Below, in pieces: positions 46,104 through 54,496 of a stretch of DNA of 64,000 nucleotides (within the stretch, counting starts at the first letter, position 1; each line of letters starts with the position of its first letter). Both the position numbers and the translations under genes were made by a program. The DNA comes from Salinivirga cyanobacteriivorans (GTDB taxonomy: Bacteria; Bacteroidota; Bacteroidia; Bacteroidales; Salinivirgaceae), in contig NZ_CP013118.1 of the NCBI RefSeq assembly GCF_001443605.1, forward strand, positions 3,095,501-3,159,500. Reading direction: 5' to 3'. The notes beneath the pieces are model-generated. The model saw only the letters and a program-made list of their open reading frames with translations, did not search any database and was not told the DNA's origin.

Positions 46104-47069
46104 TTATTTTGCTGCTTTGGCTGCTTCAATCAGGTTTGGCAATACTTCCTTCAAATCGCCAACTATTCCGTAATTGGCTACTTCAAAAATCGGAGCTTCC
46201 GGATCGTTGTTTACTGCAACAATGGTTTTCGAACCACTAACTCCGGCTACGTGCTGAATAGCTCCCGATATGCCCAGTGCAAAATAGAGGTTGGGGGCAA
46301 TAATTTTACCGGTTTGCCCGACGTGCTCTTCTTCTGGTCGCCATTTTTCATCAGAGACCGGCCTTGAGCAGGCTGTGGCTGCACCTAACACTTCGGCAAG
46401 CTCTTCAAGGGGTTGCCAGTGTTCGGGCCCTTTCATACCGCGACCGCCAGAAACTACAATGTCTGCATCGGTTAGAAGTATCTTGTCTGTTTGTTTGTCT
46501 TCTTCGATAATTTTAGTTGTAAAATCACCCTCGTCAAGTTGTGGTTCAAAAGTTTCAATAGCAGCTTCTTTTGAGGTTTGTGTGATTTCATAACTGTTGG
46601 TCTCTAATGTAAATATTTTGCGTTCACCTTTAACCTGAATACGCGCAAAGGCCTTTCCTGTAAAGACTTTTTTCTTTACAACAAACGGATCGGTCGATTC
46701 TGGTAAGCCAATTACACCTGATACTACTCCAGCCTTGAGATGTACGCCTGTTGCAGGTGCCAGTGCTTTGCCGGTAAAGTCGTTTGCCATGAGTACTATG
46801 TTGGCTTCATTTTTTTCTGCAGCCTGACTGATGGCTTTACTAAAGGCTCTGTTATCCAGTTGTTCGAAGCGATCATCGTTGCTGTGCAGGATTTTATCTG
46901 CTCCATATTCTGCCAGCGTTTTAAGCTGATCTTCTTCTGTTTTTCCAAGTGACAGGGCAACCAGTTCAGTACTGAGCTGATCGGCAAGAGCACGGCCGTA
47001 ACTAAGTAATTCGTATGTCAGTTTTGTAAATTGACCGTCACGGATGGGTGTATATGCTAATATTGACAT
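46104..47069 (-). CDS. etfA: Electron transfer flavoprotein alpha subunit
   Basis: EtfA binds FAD and, with EtfB, carries electrons from acyl-CoA dehydrogenase to the membrane. The 321-residue protein has the C-terminal FAD domain with VSGGRGMKGPEHW, AATACSRPVSDEKW, GQTGKIIAPNLYFALGISGA and AVNNDPEAPIFEVANYGIVGD, all family-typical. It has no N-terminal ferredoxin domain, unlike some bifurcating forms. It lies 53 bases downstream of etfB in the beta-oxidation operon. The likely membrane acceptor is the Fe-S oxidoreductase pair at 39221-41339. Confidence 0.95.
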   Translation of the reverse strand: MSILAYTPIRDGQFTKLTYELLSYGRALADQLSTELVALSLGKTEEDQLKTLAEYGADKILHSNDDRFEQLDNRAFSKAISQAAEKNEANIVLMANDFTGKALAPATGVHLKAGVVSGVIGLPESTDPFVVKKKVFTGKAFARIQVKGERKIFTLETNSYEITQTSKEAAIETFEPQLDEGDFTTKIIEEDKQTDKILLTDADIVVSGGRGMKGPEHWQPLEELAEVLGAATACSRPVSDEKWRPEEEHVGQTGKIIAPNLYFALGISGAIQHVAGVSGSKTIVAVNNDPEAPIFEVANYGIVGDLKEVLPNLIEAAKAAK

Positions 47070-47122
47070 GGTTGTAAAATTTTAATTTAGTACTTTCTAA
47101 TTTTAACTCTTGTCTGCAGGAT

Positions 47123-47872
47123 TTATAAAGCATTGGCTTCATTGGCCAGCTTATCAAACAGTTCAGACTCATTACCGGGTTCAATCATTATACAATCACC
47201 TTTAGGCTCGGGTAATTCAAAAGATAAGAATTCTGTCATTGCCTCAGCATTTACCGGTTCAAGAACTTCAAGTGGTTTACGGCGGGCATTCATCACACCC
47301 CGCATACCAGCAATTTTGGGTTCGATGGCAATTCCTTTTTGTACGATGGCCACAAAGGGGTTTTTTGCTTCCATGGTTTCTTTGCCCCCGGCAACTTCAC
47401 GTTTTACAGTAATTTTATCACCATCGAGGTCAAGGTAGCTGACAGCGGCAATGGATGGTAATTCGGCCATTTCTGCCAGCATATTGCCAACAGCCATTCC
47501 ATTGTAGTCACTGGAATCGATTCCTGCCATTACAATATCGTAATTTCCATTTTGTACAACAGGTAATAATTGCGAAGCTGTTTGCCAGGCGTCTTTTGGT
47601 TCGGTATCAACTCTTAAACCTTTATCGGCACCAATAGCCAGAGCTTTCCGTATTACCTGTTCTGTCCATTGTCCTCCAACTGTGGCAACAGTTATTTCCT
47701 GTACCTGATCAGGGTATTGTTCTTTGAGCTCCAGGGCACGGGTTAGTGCCAACTCATCCCAGGGGTTAATGATCCATTTTACTTCACTTGTGTCAAAAGC
47801 TTTGTTTTCGTCTGTGAACCTTATTTTTGTTGTTGTTTCAGGTACACTGCTTATACATACAAGAATATTCAT
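47123..47872 (-). CDS. etfB: Electron transfer flavoprotein beta subunit
   Basis: EtfB is the AMP- or FAD-binding partner of EtfA and docks on acyl-CoA dehydrogenases. The 249-residue protein has the expected opening (MNILVCISSVPETTTKIRF), the INPWDELALTRALELKE signature and a GIDSSDYNGMAVGNMLAEM block. The beta subunit's recognition-loop region (AGGKETMEAKNPFVAIV) is present. It lies 23 bases after the acyl-CoA dehydrogenase gene and 53 before etfA. Whether the pair bifurcates electrons or simply transfers them cannot be read with certainty; the neighbours suggest plain transfer to quinone. Confidence 0.94.
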   Translation of the reverse strand: MNILVCISSVPETTTKIRFTDENKAFDTSEVKWIINPWDELALTRALELKEQYPDQVQEITVATVGGQWTEQVIRKALAIGADKGLRVDTEPKDAWQTASQLLPVVQNGNYDIVMAGIDSSDYNGMAVGNMLAEMAELPSIAAVSYLDLDGDKITVKREVAGGKETMEAKNPFVAIVQKGIAIEPKIAGMRGVMNARRKPLEVLEPVNAEAMTEFLSFELPEPKGDCIMIEPGNESELFDKLANEANAL

Positions 47873-47895
47873 GATTTGGTGTTTTAGTTCATAAT

Positions 47896-49038
47896 TTATG
47901 CATCTAAAATGGCTCTTGAAATCACCATTTTCTGTATTTCTGAGGTTCCTTCATAAATTTGTGTCAATTTGGCTGCACGCATTAAACGCTCTACGTGGTA
48001 TTCCTTCACATAACCGTAACCTCCGTGTATTTGAACTGCCTCGGTGGTTACGAACATGGCAGTTTCGGCGGCGTAATATTTTGCCATAGCACCGGTCATA
48101 CTGAAATTTTTGCCATTGGCTTTTTCCCATGCTGCTTTCCATACAAAGTTGCGAGCGGCTTCAATACGTGTTTTCATCTCGGCAAGTTTAAATGCAATGG
48201 ACTGGTGTTTTGATATTTCTTTACCAAAAGCTTTGCGTTCTTTGCTGTATTGCAGGGCTCTTTCATATGCACCCTCAGCAATTCCCAATGCTTGTGCTGC
48301 AATACTTATGCGTCCGCTGTCGAGCATTTTCATGGCAAACTTAAACCCAAAGCCATCCTCTCCAATACGGTTTTCTTTGGGTACTTTTACATCGGAAAAC
48401 ATTACGGAGTGCGTATCACTGCTACGCATACCCATTTTGTCTTCGTGCGGACCGAGGCTAATGCCCGGTGTGTCTTTTTCAACTATGAATGCATTGATTC
48501 CGTGATGTTTTTTTTCGGGATCGGTTTGTGCTATTACAAGGTAAATGCCTCCACTATTGGCGTTAGTGATCCAGTTTTTTGTTCCGTTAATAAGATAATG
48601 GTCACCTTTATCAACAGCTGTTGTATGCTGGGAGGAGGCATCTGAACCCGCTTCGGGCTCTGAAAGAAGAAAAGCGCCAATTTTTTCACCACTGGTCATA
48701 TGTGGTAAATATTTTTGTTTTTGTGCCTCATTTCCGTACCGTTCTATGCCTGCAATAGCAAGTGAATTGTGCACAGAAAGAATAACACCAATGGAGGAAT
48801 CAATTTTTGAAAATTCAGATATGGCAAGTACATATGATAAATAGTCGAGACCTGTACCTCCATATTTTTCGTCGGAAATGATACCAAAAAATCCGAGTTC
48901 TTTGAGGTTCTCTACATGGTTTGTCGGATAAATGGCATTGGTGTCGCGTTCAATGACATCTTTTATTAACTCGCGTTGTGCATAATCGCGAGCCGATTGG
49001 CGAATCATTTCCTGTTCTTCGGTGAGTTCAAAGTTCAT
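47896..49038 (-). CDS. Acyl-CoA dehydrogenase (short-chain type)
   Basis: This flavoenzyme introduces the alpha-beta double bond into acyl-CoA and passes electrons to EtfAB. The 380-residue protein has FLLSEPEAGSDASS, NGTKNWITNA, the QIHGGYGYVKEYHVERL block and the catalytic Glu363 in QIYEGTSEIQ, matching butyryl/short-chain enzymes. The length is normal. It lies between the thiolase (27-base gap) and etfB (23-base gap). Chain-length preference is inferred from resemblance only. A branched-chain acyl-CoA could also be the substrate. Confidence 0.93.
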   Translation of the reverse strand: MNFELTEEQEMIRQSARDYAQRELIKDVIERDTNAIYPTNHVENLKELGFFGIISDEKYGGTGLDYLSYVLAISEFSKIDSSIGVILSVHNSLAIAGIERYGNEAQKQKYLPHMTSGEKIGAFLLSEPEAGSDASSQHTTAVDKGDHYLINGTKNWITNANSGGIYLVIAQTDPEKKHHGINAFIVEKDTPGISLGPHEDKMGMRSSDTHSVMFSDVKVPKENRIGEDGFGFKFAMKMLDSGRISIAAQALGIAEGAYERALQYSKERKAFGKEISKHQSIAFKLAEMKTRIEAARNFVWKAAWEKANGKNFSMTGAMAKYYAAETAMFVTTEAVQIHGGYGYVKEYHVERLMRAAKLTQIYEGTSEIQKMVISRAILDA

Positions 49039-49065
49039 AAAAGCGTAATTTATAGTGATGGATAT

Positions 49066-50316
49066 TTAGGATGCAGCATTTTTGTATATGATTACCATGA
49101 CGGTTTTATCGTCGCCGCCCATATTGACTGACATGCCATATGGGCGTTTCGGATCGATGTTTATTTGTGCATCGCCGGCATTACCTGTCAATTGCTCCCA
49201 AATTGTAACAGCCATATGTACACCAGTGGCTCCTGTTGGATGTCCCCAGCCAATTAATCCGCCAGTTGTATTGAACGGAACCTTTCCATCTCTGGCTGTA
49301 TGTCCGTCAAGCACGAAATCGATGCCTTTACCGTGAGGAGCCAGCCCAATAGCTTCTATACCCATAATCGCGGCCGATGTAAAACAATCGTGGATTTCTA
49401 CAGTACCTAAATCATCTTTTGTGATATTAGCCATTTCCAGGGCTTTTTGTACTGCATTTTGCATGGTTTCCAGTTTGGTTAGGTCTTTGGGCTTTTGAGT
49501 CAGATCTTCTACAGCATGCCCATAACCAACTACTTCCACGGCCAGGCTGAATGGAATATTGTGTTTTTTAAGTCCTTCTTCAGACATAATAGCAATGGCT
49601 GATGCCCCATCTGATACTTTCGAAGAATCGAATGCAGTAAGATGGTCGGTAAATGCTTTTGGGTTAGGTTCTGTAGTCAATGCAAGCGATTCCGGATCGG
49701 GGTGCGAGTTATGATATTCCTGCGCTGTTTCACATAACCGTGCATTCTCAATGGCGTTTTTATACCAGCGCGCATAGGCTTTCCTGGTTTTCTCGCGTCC
49801 AAATTTTTTAAAATATGCCCCGGCACGATCGCTGAACTGCCCCGGAAAGAAGTGGGCGTGACCGTCTTTACGCTCCTGAAACCAGCCAGCACCGGCTAAA
49901 ATATCGGCTCCGTAGACGGCTTTTACAGAATTTTGAACTTCAACACCAAGCGACAACACAGTGTCGGCTGTTTCTGCCAAGATCGATTTAATTCCGGTCA
50001 TTAACGACATGCCGCCAGAAGCACAAGCAGCTTCCACACTTAGCCCGGGCTTATATTGCAGAGTGGGTGAGATCATGGGAGCAAAGGCTCCAAGATGGCC
50101 TTGTTTATTATAGCGAGGGGCCATAAAATTACCTACAACAGATTCATCGATTTTTTCCGCACCACCAAGTTTTTTTATGGTGCCCTCTCCGGCTTCTTTC
50201 AGGTAATGTTCGATGCCTGGTCTGGACTTTTTAGGATGAAACTCTTTTCTGCCGGTACCTAGCGATACTGTATTGTAACCGGCAGTCATGTATATTTTTT
50301 TTCGGAGTGTAGTCAT
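49066..50316 (-). CDS. SCP-x-type thiolase
   Basis: This thiolase would cleave 3-ketoacyl-CoA to acetyl-CoA. The 416-residue protein has the nucleophile Cys98 (VEAACASGGMS), His-Asp-Cys at 309-311 (EIHDCFTSA) and His359 (IGWGHPTGATG). The C-terminal CxG Cys of classical thiolases is absent, and the HDCF motif marks the SCP-x subfamily. Such proteins often work with a DUF35 partner; none is found here. It lies between the 3-hydroxyacyl-CoA dehydrogenase (11-base gap) and acyl-CoA dehydrogenase genes. MTAGYNTVSLG at residue 10 is an alternative start. Confidence 0.9.
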   Translation of the reverse strand: MTTLRKKIYMTAGYNTVSLGTGRKEFHPKKSRPGIEHYLKEAGEGTIKKLGGAEKIDESVVGNFMAPRYNKQGHLGAFAPMISPTLQYKPGLSVEAACASGGMSLMTGIKSILAETADTVLSLGVEVQNSVKAVYGADILAGAGWFQERKDGHAHFFPGQFSDRAGAYFKKFGREKTRKAYARWYKNAIENARLCETAQEYHNSHPDPESLALTTEPNPKAFTDHLTAFDSSKVSDGASAIAIMSEEGLKKHNIPFSLAVEVVGYGHAVEDLTQKPKDLTKLETMQNAVQKALEMANITKDDLGTVEIHDCFTSAAIMGIEAIGLAPHGKGIDFVLDGHTARDGKVPFNTTGGLIGWGHPTGATGVHMAVTIWEQLTGNAGDAQINIDPKRPYGMSVNMGGDDKTVMVIIYKNAAS

Positions 50317-50327
50317 AACAATTGATT

Positions 50328-51665
50328 TTAGTTCATGAAATCGTTTGCAGGTCCGTATGCATGGAAAAATCCTGTCATCAACACCGTGTTTACATCTTCT
50401 TCGTTTGCTGCCACGCCATCTTTAACTAGTTGTAAGGCAAAGTCTTTTGATTTTTGAAGGTACTCCATGGCTAATTTTGATCCTTTACTACTGTCATTTT
50501 TCAGCGTATTGAACCAGTTTCTGAGTTGACCTTCTTTATCGTTTGCCTTGAGCAGCGCTTTCCATTTTACCGCATCTTCCGGTTTCTGTCCGAGGTAAGT
50601 ATCTATCTTTGAGCTGAGTGTGGTCAGATCTGTATATTGTATGTTTTCAGGATCTATTACGGCAACTGGACGCCCTTTTTCGTACCTGAAAAATCCATCT
50701 TTTTGGCTGCCATCGCTGTTTTGGCCACCTTTAATGCCTGACTTTACTAATTTGTCAAGCAAATCGCTTTGTAAATTATCACCAATTCCCCTGTCATGCA
50801 TAACTTTCATGATATATTGCACTACGTCGATTCCTACATAATCGGCCAGTTGAAAAATTCCCATAGGACGTACCAGGTAATCCCGTGTAATTGAATCTAC
50901 CGTCGCAATGGCCTGGGGTAAGGGTATTTCACTATGGAGTTCTGTGGCTAAATCAATGCCATATTTAGTATCTCTCATGTAATGTCCGTTTCCTATGAAC
51001 CCTGCAACATCGGCTGATGGGACAATGATTTTTTTGAGGTTTTTCACATATTGTGTTGCAAACTCGGTCAATTCAGGAAGTGTTTGGTCTGCCTTGATAA
51101 GCTCAACCAATTTTTGCACCGCAGGCGGGTTGTAAAAATGTACCCCCATTATGCTGCCTTTGAGGTCAGCATTGCTGTCAATTTCATGGATGGGGATAGA
51201 GGAAGTATTTGTGAAAAACCAGGGATTGTTGGTATTATTATTTTTAATTTGCTTAAAAAGTTTGTTTTTAAGTTCTGGGTTTTCGCTTACAGCCTCAAGT
51301 ATAAGGTAGGAGTTGTATGCTGCTTCAATTCTTGTGGTTGGTTTGATTATATCTACCACATCTTCAGTGTACTGCTGGATAAAATCTGCGTTTTCATTTA
51401 AATTTTTGTGGTCAGCATACATTTTTCGAATTTGTACAATTTTTTTCTCAGCATATTTTTGTGCCTGTGCTCGTGTATATTTTAAAAGCCCATCAAGCGC
51501 ATCATGCGACACATCAATGGCATTGAGTACAAACTTTCGATTTTTATTTTCATGCTGCAATTTTTGGTGTAATAGCTCCTGTGCTGTGAGTAATAATATT
51601 CCGCTTCCCATTTTGCCGGCAGCACCCAAAACAGATACGTTTTTTAATTTTTCGGTGTAATGCAT
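50328..51665 (-). CDS. 3-hydroxyacyl-CoA dehydrogenase, long form
   Basis: This enzyme oxidises 3-hydroxyacyl-CoA with NAD+. I start it at 51665 (MHYTEKLKNVSVLG), 17 bases after the hydratase stop, giving 445 residues; the in-frame ATG at 51689 would overlap the hydratase gene. The Rossmann motif is VLGAAGKMGSG. NTSSIPIHEI and GVHFYNPPAVQKLVELI mark the catalytic core, with the family His in HFYNPP, and DVAGFIGNG follows. At 445 residues it is longer than the usual 280-310-residue single-function form and shorter than FadB-type fusions. The extra C-terminal half is helical and resembles a second 3HCDH domain. Confidence 0.87.
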   Translation of the reverse strand: MHYTEKLKNVSVLGAAGKMGSGILLLTAQELLHQKLQHENKNRKFVLNAIDVSHDALDGLLKYTRAQAQKYAEKKIVQIRKMYADHKNLNENADFIQQYTEDVVDIIKPTTRIEAAYNSYLILEAVSENPELKNKLFKQIKNNNTNNPWFFTNTSSIPIHEIDSNADLKGSIMGVHFYNPPAVQKLVELIKADQTLPELTEFATQYVKNLKKIIVPSADVAGFIGNGHYMRDTKYGIDLATELHSEIPLPQAIATVDSITRDYLVRPMGIFQLADYVGIDVVQYIMKVMHDRGIGDNLQSDLLDKLVKSGIKGGQNSDGSQKDGFFRYEKGRPVAVIDPENIQYTDLTTLSSKIDTYLGQKPEDAVKWKALLKANDKEGQLRNWFNTLKNDSSKGSKLAMEYLQKSKDFALQLVKDGVAANEEDVNTVLMTGFFHAYGPANDFMN

Positions 51666-51682
51666 AAATTTATGTTTTGTGT

Positions 51683-52441
51683 TTACCAATTGGGGTCTCT
51701 TTTTTCGAGGAATGCTTTCATCCCTTCTGTACCTTCATTTCCAAAGAGTGATGCAAATACTTCTGATTCCAGCCTGTTGGCCTCGTTAAATGGAATAAAA
51801 CGGCCCTGGCGTGCAACTTTTTTCACATGTTCGATGGCTTTAGGACCTTTTGATGCAATGGTTTCAGCTACTTTTGTAACTTCATCCATAAGTTCCTCTG
51901 GTTTTGTTACATTTTGCACAAGGCCCATTGTGTATGCTTTCTGAGCAGTAATCATTTCGCCGGTAAGCAACATGTATAATGCATTACCCAATGATGTATA
52001 ACGAGAAAGGCGTTGTGTTCCCGAAAAACCGGGAATCAGCCCCAGGTTTACCTCAGGTTGTCCGAATTTGGCTTTTTCACTCGCAATACGTATGTCGCAA
52101 GCCATGGCCAGTTCCATTCCACCACCAAGTGCGAAGCCGTTTACAGCAGCTATTACCGGAATTCTCAGGTCCTTAATTTTATTGAAAATATCCTGGCCGC
52201 GCTGCGAAAATTGGCGGGCGCCATCGGTTTTCATTTCTACCATTTCTGAAATGTCGGCGCCTGCTACAAAAGCTTTACCTACACCTGTTACGATGAGGGT
52301 TCTGATGTTTGGAAGGTGATCGAGAAAATGGTCGAGTTCGTCGAAAATTTTTGAATTCAGAGCATTCATGGCATCAGGACGATTTATGGTAAGAATGCCT
52401 ATCGTCTGCTTTTGCTCAAAATTAAGAATTGTGTAGTCCAT
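51683..52441 (-). CDS. Enoyl-CoA hydratase
   Basis: This crotonase-fold enzyme hydrates 2-enoyl-CoA. The 252-residue protein has the oxyanion region GKAFVAGADISEM and NGFALGGGMELAMACD. Both catalytic acids are present: Glu110 and Glu130 (FGQPEVNLGLIPG), so hydratase is more likely than isomerase. It appears to be the first gene of the six-gene beta-oxidation operon running down to etfA; about 195 bases without a gene lie upstream and should hold the operon promoter, which I cannot place. Confidence 0.93.
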   Translation of the reverse strand: MDYTILNFEQKQTIGILTINRPDAMNALNSKIFDELDHFLDHLPNIRTLIVTGVGKAFVAGADISEMVEMKTDGARQFSQRGQDIFNKIKDLRIPVIAAVNGFALGGGMELAMACDIRIASEKAKFGQPEVNLGLIPGFSGTQRLSRYTSLGNALYMLLTGEMITAQKAYTMGLVQNVTKPEELMDEVTKVAETIASKGPKAIEHVKKVARQGRFIPFNEANRLESEVFASLFGNEGTEGMKAFLEKRDPNW

Positions 52442-52636
52442 AGATTTTTATCTTTTTGAGGGGTGTTTGTCAACAAACATTTATGGCTATTTGCTATTAT
52501 AACCATCAGCCTATCAAAAAGTTTAAATTATGGACATATGCCCAGTTTTAAATAAGATATAGCCGTATATTACCCTGTGGTGGCGGCTATAGTGTTATTG
52601 CGGTGTTCTGGAAGGGTGTTGTAAAAAATATTGCGT

Positions 52637-53788
52637 CTAAATAAAAATGCCAAAATTTATTGCGATTAAATGTTGGATAAAAGTCTCTTTGTTATTTATG
52701 CTTTGCATAGTATACCGAAGGCTTGCAATTCCTTTAAATTTTTTCGTAATATCGAACTCAGCACCCAGTCCTGCAGAAATTCCGAACGAAACATTATCGA
52801 CTAATTCTTCATCAATTGTTTGATTTGCTCCATTATAGAAGTTGTATTGTAACGAAGATTTGTCGCTAATTGTTAAACCCATTACAGGACCGGCATTTAC
52901 AAATAGGAGGTTTTTATTGTATGGAATGGAATATTTGTACATTACAGGAATTTGTAACGTTGTAGTTTTGAGCTTCAGTACGAGGTCTGCTTGCATCATA
53001 CTTACATAGTTATAATTTGCAATCACACTTTCGCTGAATTCATGGTTGTATCTGTTAATTAAAGCTTCAATATGAAAAGAGTGTCTGGTAAAATTTATTG
53101 GTATGTCGATAAATGCACCAATTGCAAAATTAGTAGTAAAGGGGTATGATAAATTAGCTAGTGGATTGCTTGTATGAGTTGATAATTTCATATTTTCGGT
53201 CAGGGTATTTTTATGTAATCCTAACGATACTAATAACCCTGTTTTAAAAGTGGGAATATAACGTGGTTCACATATATTGTAGTAGCGAATGGCGGTAGCC
53301 ATAGGTTTTCTTTTATACTTAATACGTTTGAAAAGTTTGTCGGTAATTTCAGGGCAATCGCTGGTAAGCTTTCTGATGGTTTCTTTATATGAGACTCCAT
53401 TTTTGTTTTTAGGCAGTGGTGCCAGTTTCTTATTGTTGTTGCTGTAATAGTATAGCTCATCGTTATCGGTTACATAACGATAGAGAACTATTTTGCCTGT
53501 GGTAAGCCTCTCAAGGAAAACTTTTCTTTTCTCGTTTTTGTATTCGATTTCTTTGGACACAAATACACTCCCTTTGACACCATACTCATCTACTTCGTGG
53601 GGTGTGTATTTTTTTACTGAATTGTCATATTGAATTTGACAATATCGGGCATTTTCAGCAGGACTATATAGCGTTACATTAAAGCCTACGTTTGAAACGG
53701 AATCTTTTGTGAAATAAGCTTCTTCTTTTTGGCTGAAAGCATTGAGGGTGATGAAGAAAATCGCGGCTAGTAAAGAATAGAATTTCAT
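52637..53788 (-). CDS. Outer-membrane beta-barrel protein of unknown function
   Basis: This 383-residue protein has a signal peptide (1-19, ending NAFSQ). A soluble part of about 150 residues follows, rich in Lys and Tyr, with three Cys (ARYCQ, SDCPE, NICEP). The C-terminal part (about 180-383) has amphipathic strands typical of the small PorT/OmpA-like barrels of Bacteroidota (LLVSLGLHKN, FAIGAFIDIP, LFVNAGPVMGLTIS, ISAGLGAEFDI, GIASLRYTMQSI). It stands alone between two gaps of about 195 bases with nothing recognisable in them. Function is unknown. Confidence 0.72.
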   Translation of the reverse strand: MKFYSLLAAIFFITLNAFSQKEEAYFTKDSVSNVGFNVTLYSPAENARYCQIQYDNSVKKYTPHEVDEYGVKGSVFVSKEIEYKNEKRKVFLERLTTGKIVLYRYVTDNDELYYYSNNNKKLAPLPKNKNGVSYKETIRKLTSDCPEITDKLFKRIKYKRKPMATAIRYYNICEPRYIPTFKTGLLVSLGLHKNTLTENMKLSTHTSNPLANLSYPFTTNFAIGAFIDIPINFTRHSFHIEALINRYNHEFSESVIANYNYVSMMQADLVLKLKTTTLQIPVMYKYSIPYNKNLLFVNAGPVMGLTISDKSSLQYNFYNGANQTIDEELVDNVSFGISAGLGAEFDITKKFKGIASLRYTMQSINNKETFIQHLIAINFGIFI

Positions 53789-53982
53789 TTTTGCGAAAAA
53801 TATAACAAAGAAAACCAGAATATAAAAGTTGTTTAATATGAGTTTTTATGTAAAGTATAAAAATTATTCCAAATAGCTTTGCTGAAGCTACGTGAAAGCT
53901 ATGCCGCTATGACTTTATAATTTCAATTTGAAACTTATTATTTATAAGCGTTCTGATTTCATTTATGCAGAGTTCACCTTAT

Positions 53983-54483
53983 TTAGGTTCTGGTAAGCGT
54001 TTTTATTATTTGTTGATGATCGGGAAATTCTTTGATTAGTTGTGCTGCAGGAGGCATATCCAGATCAGCAAAGTCGAATCCCGGTGTGGCCAGACATCCA
54101 ACAAGCGCATAGTTTTGAATTGTCTGGGCAGCAAATAATGTATTAGCCGGAATTTCAAACTGTGGGTATTGATTATGCTCAATGCCGGGTCCCAGTGTTA
54201 TTTTTTTGTATGTGTTGTCAGGGTATATGCAATGTAGTACAGGTCCTTTGCCATGATGGAAATACCAAACTTCATCCTGCCTTAGCCTGTGAAATGCTGA
54301 GAAATTGCCTGCCGGTAGAAAAAAAAGAATTGATGTTGACAGGTTGCGTCTTCCTCCAAACGATTCGGGTAAATTTTTTCCTGCAACAAAGATTGGTGTA
54401 CGGTATGTTTCCCGGAAAAAACCACCTTCAGGATGTGGTTTTAGGTTCAGGTTTTCAATAATTTGTTGCTCTTCTGTTTTCAT
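53983..54483 (-). CDS. DUF985-family cupin
   Basis: I start it at 54483 (MKTEEQQIIENLNLKPHPEGG), which gives 166 residues; the longer frame to 54597 would overlap the helicase gene by about 100 bases. The protein is a single cupin barrel with the family phrases PHPEGGFFRETY, FHRLRQDEVWYFHHG and LVGCLATPGFDFADL. His and Glu in FHRL...DEVWYFHHG are candidate metal ligands. Members have been linked to sugar-epimerase-like folds, but no reaction is established. It follows the helicase gene by 13 bases and is probably co-transcribed with it. Confidence 0.82.
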   Translation of the reverse strand: MKTEEQQIIENLNLKPHPEGGFFRETYRTPIFVAGKNLPESFGGRRNLSTSILFFLPAGNFSAFHRLRQDEVWYFHHGKGPVLHCIYPDNTYKKITLGPGIEHNQYPQFEIPANTLFAAQTIQNYALVGCLATPGFDFADLDMPPAAQLIKEFPDHQQIIKTLTRT

Positions 54484-54496
54484 TTTCTTTAAATAG

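Noticed and set aside
48110..48505. 131-residue plus-strand frame opposite the acyl-CoA dehydrogenase gene
   Set aside because: The opposite strand encodes a full conserved enzyme; this frame has no recognisable sequence.
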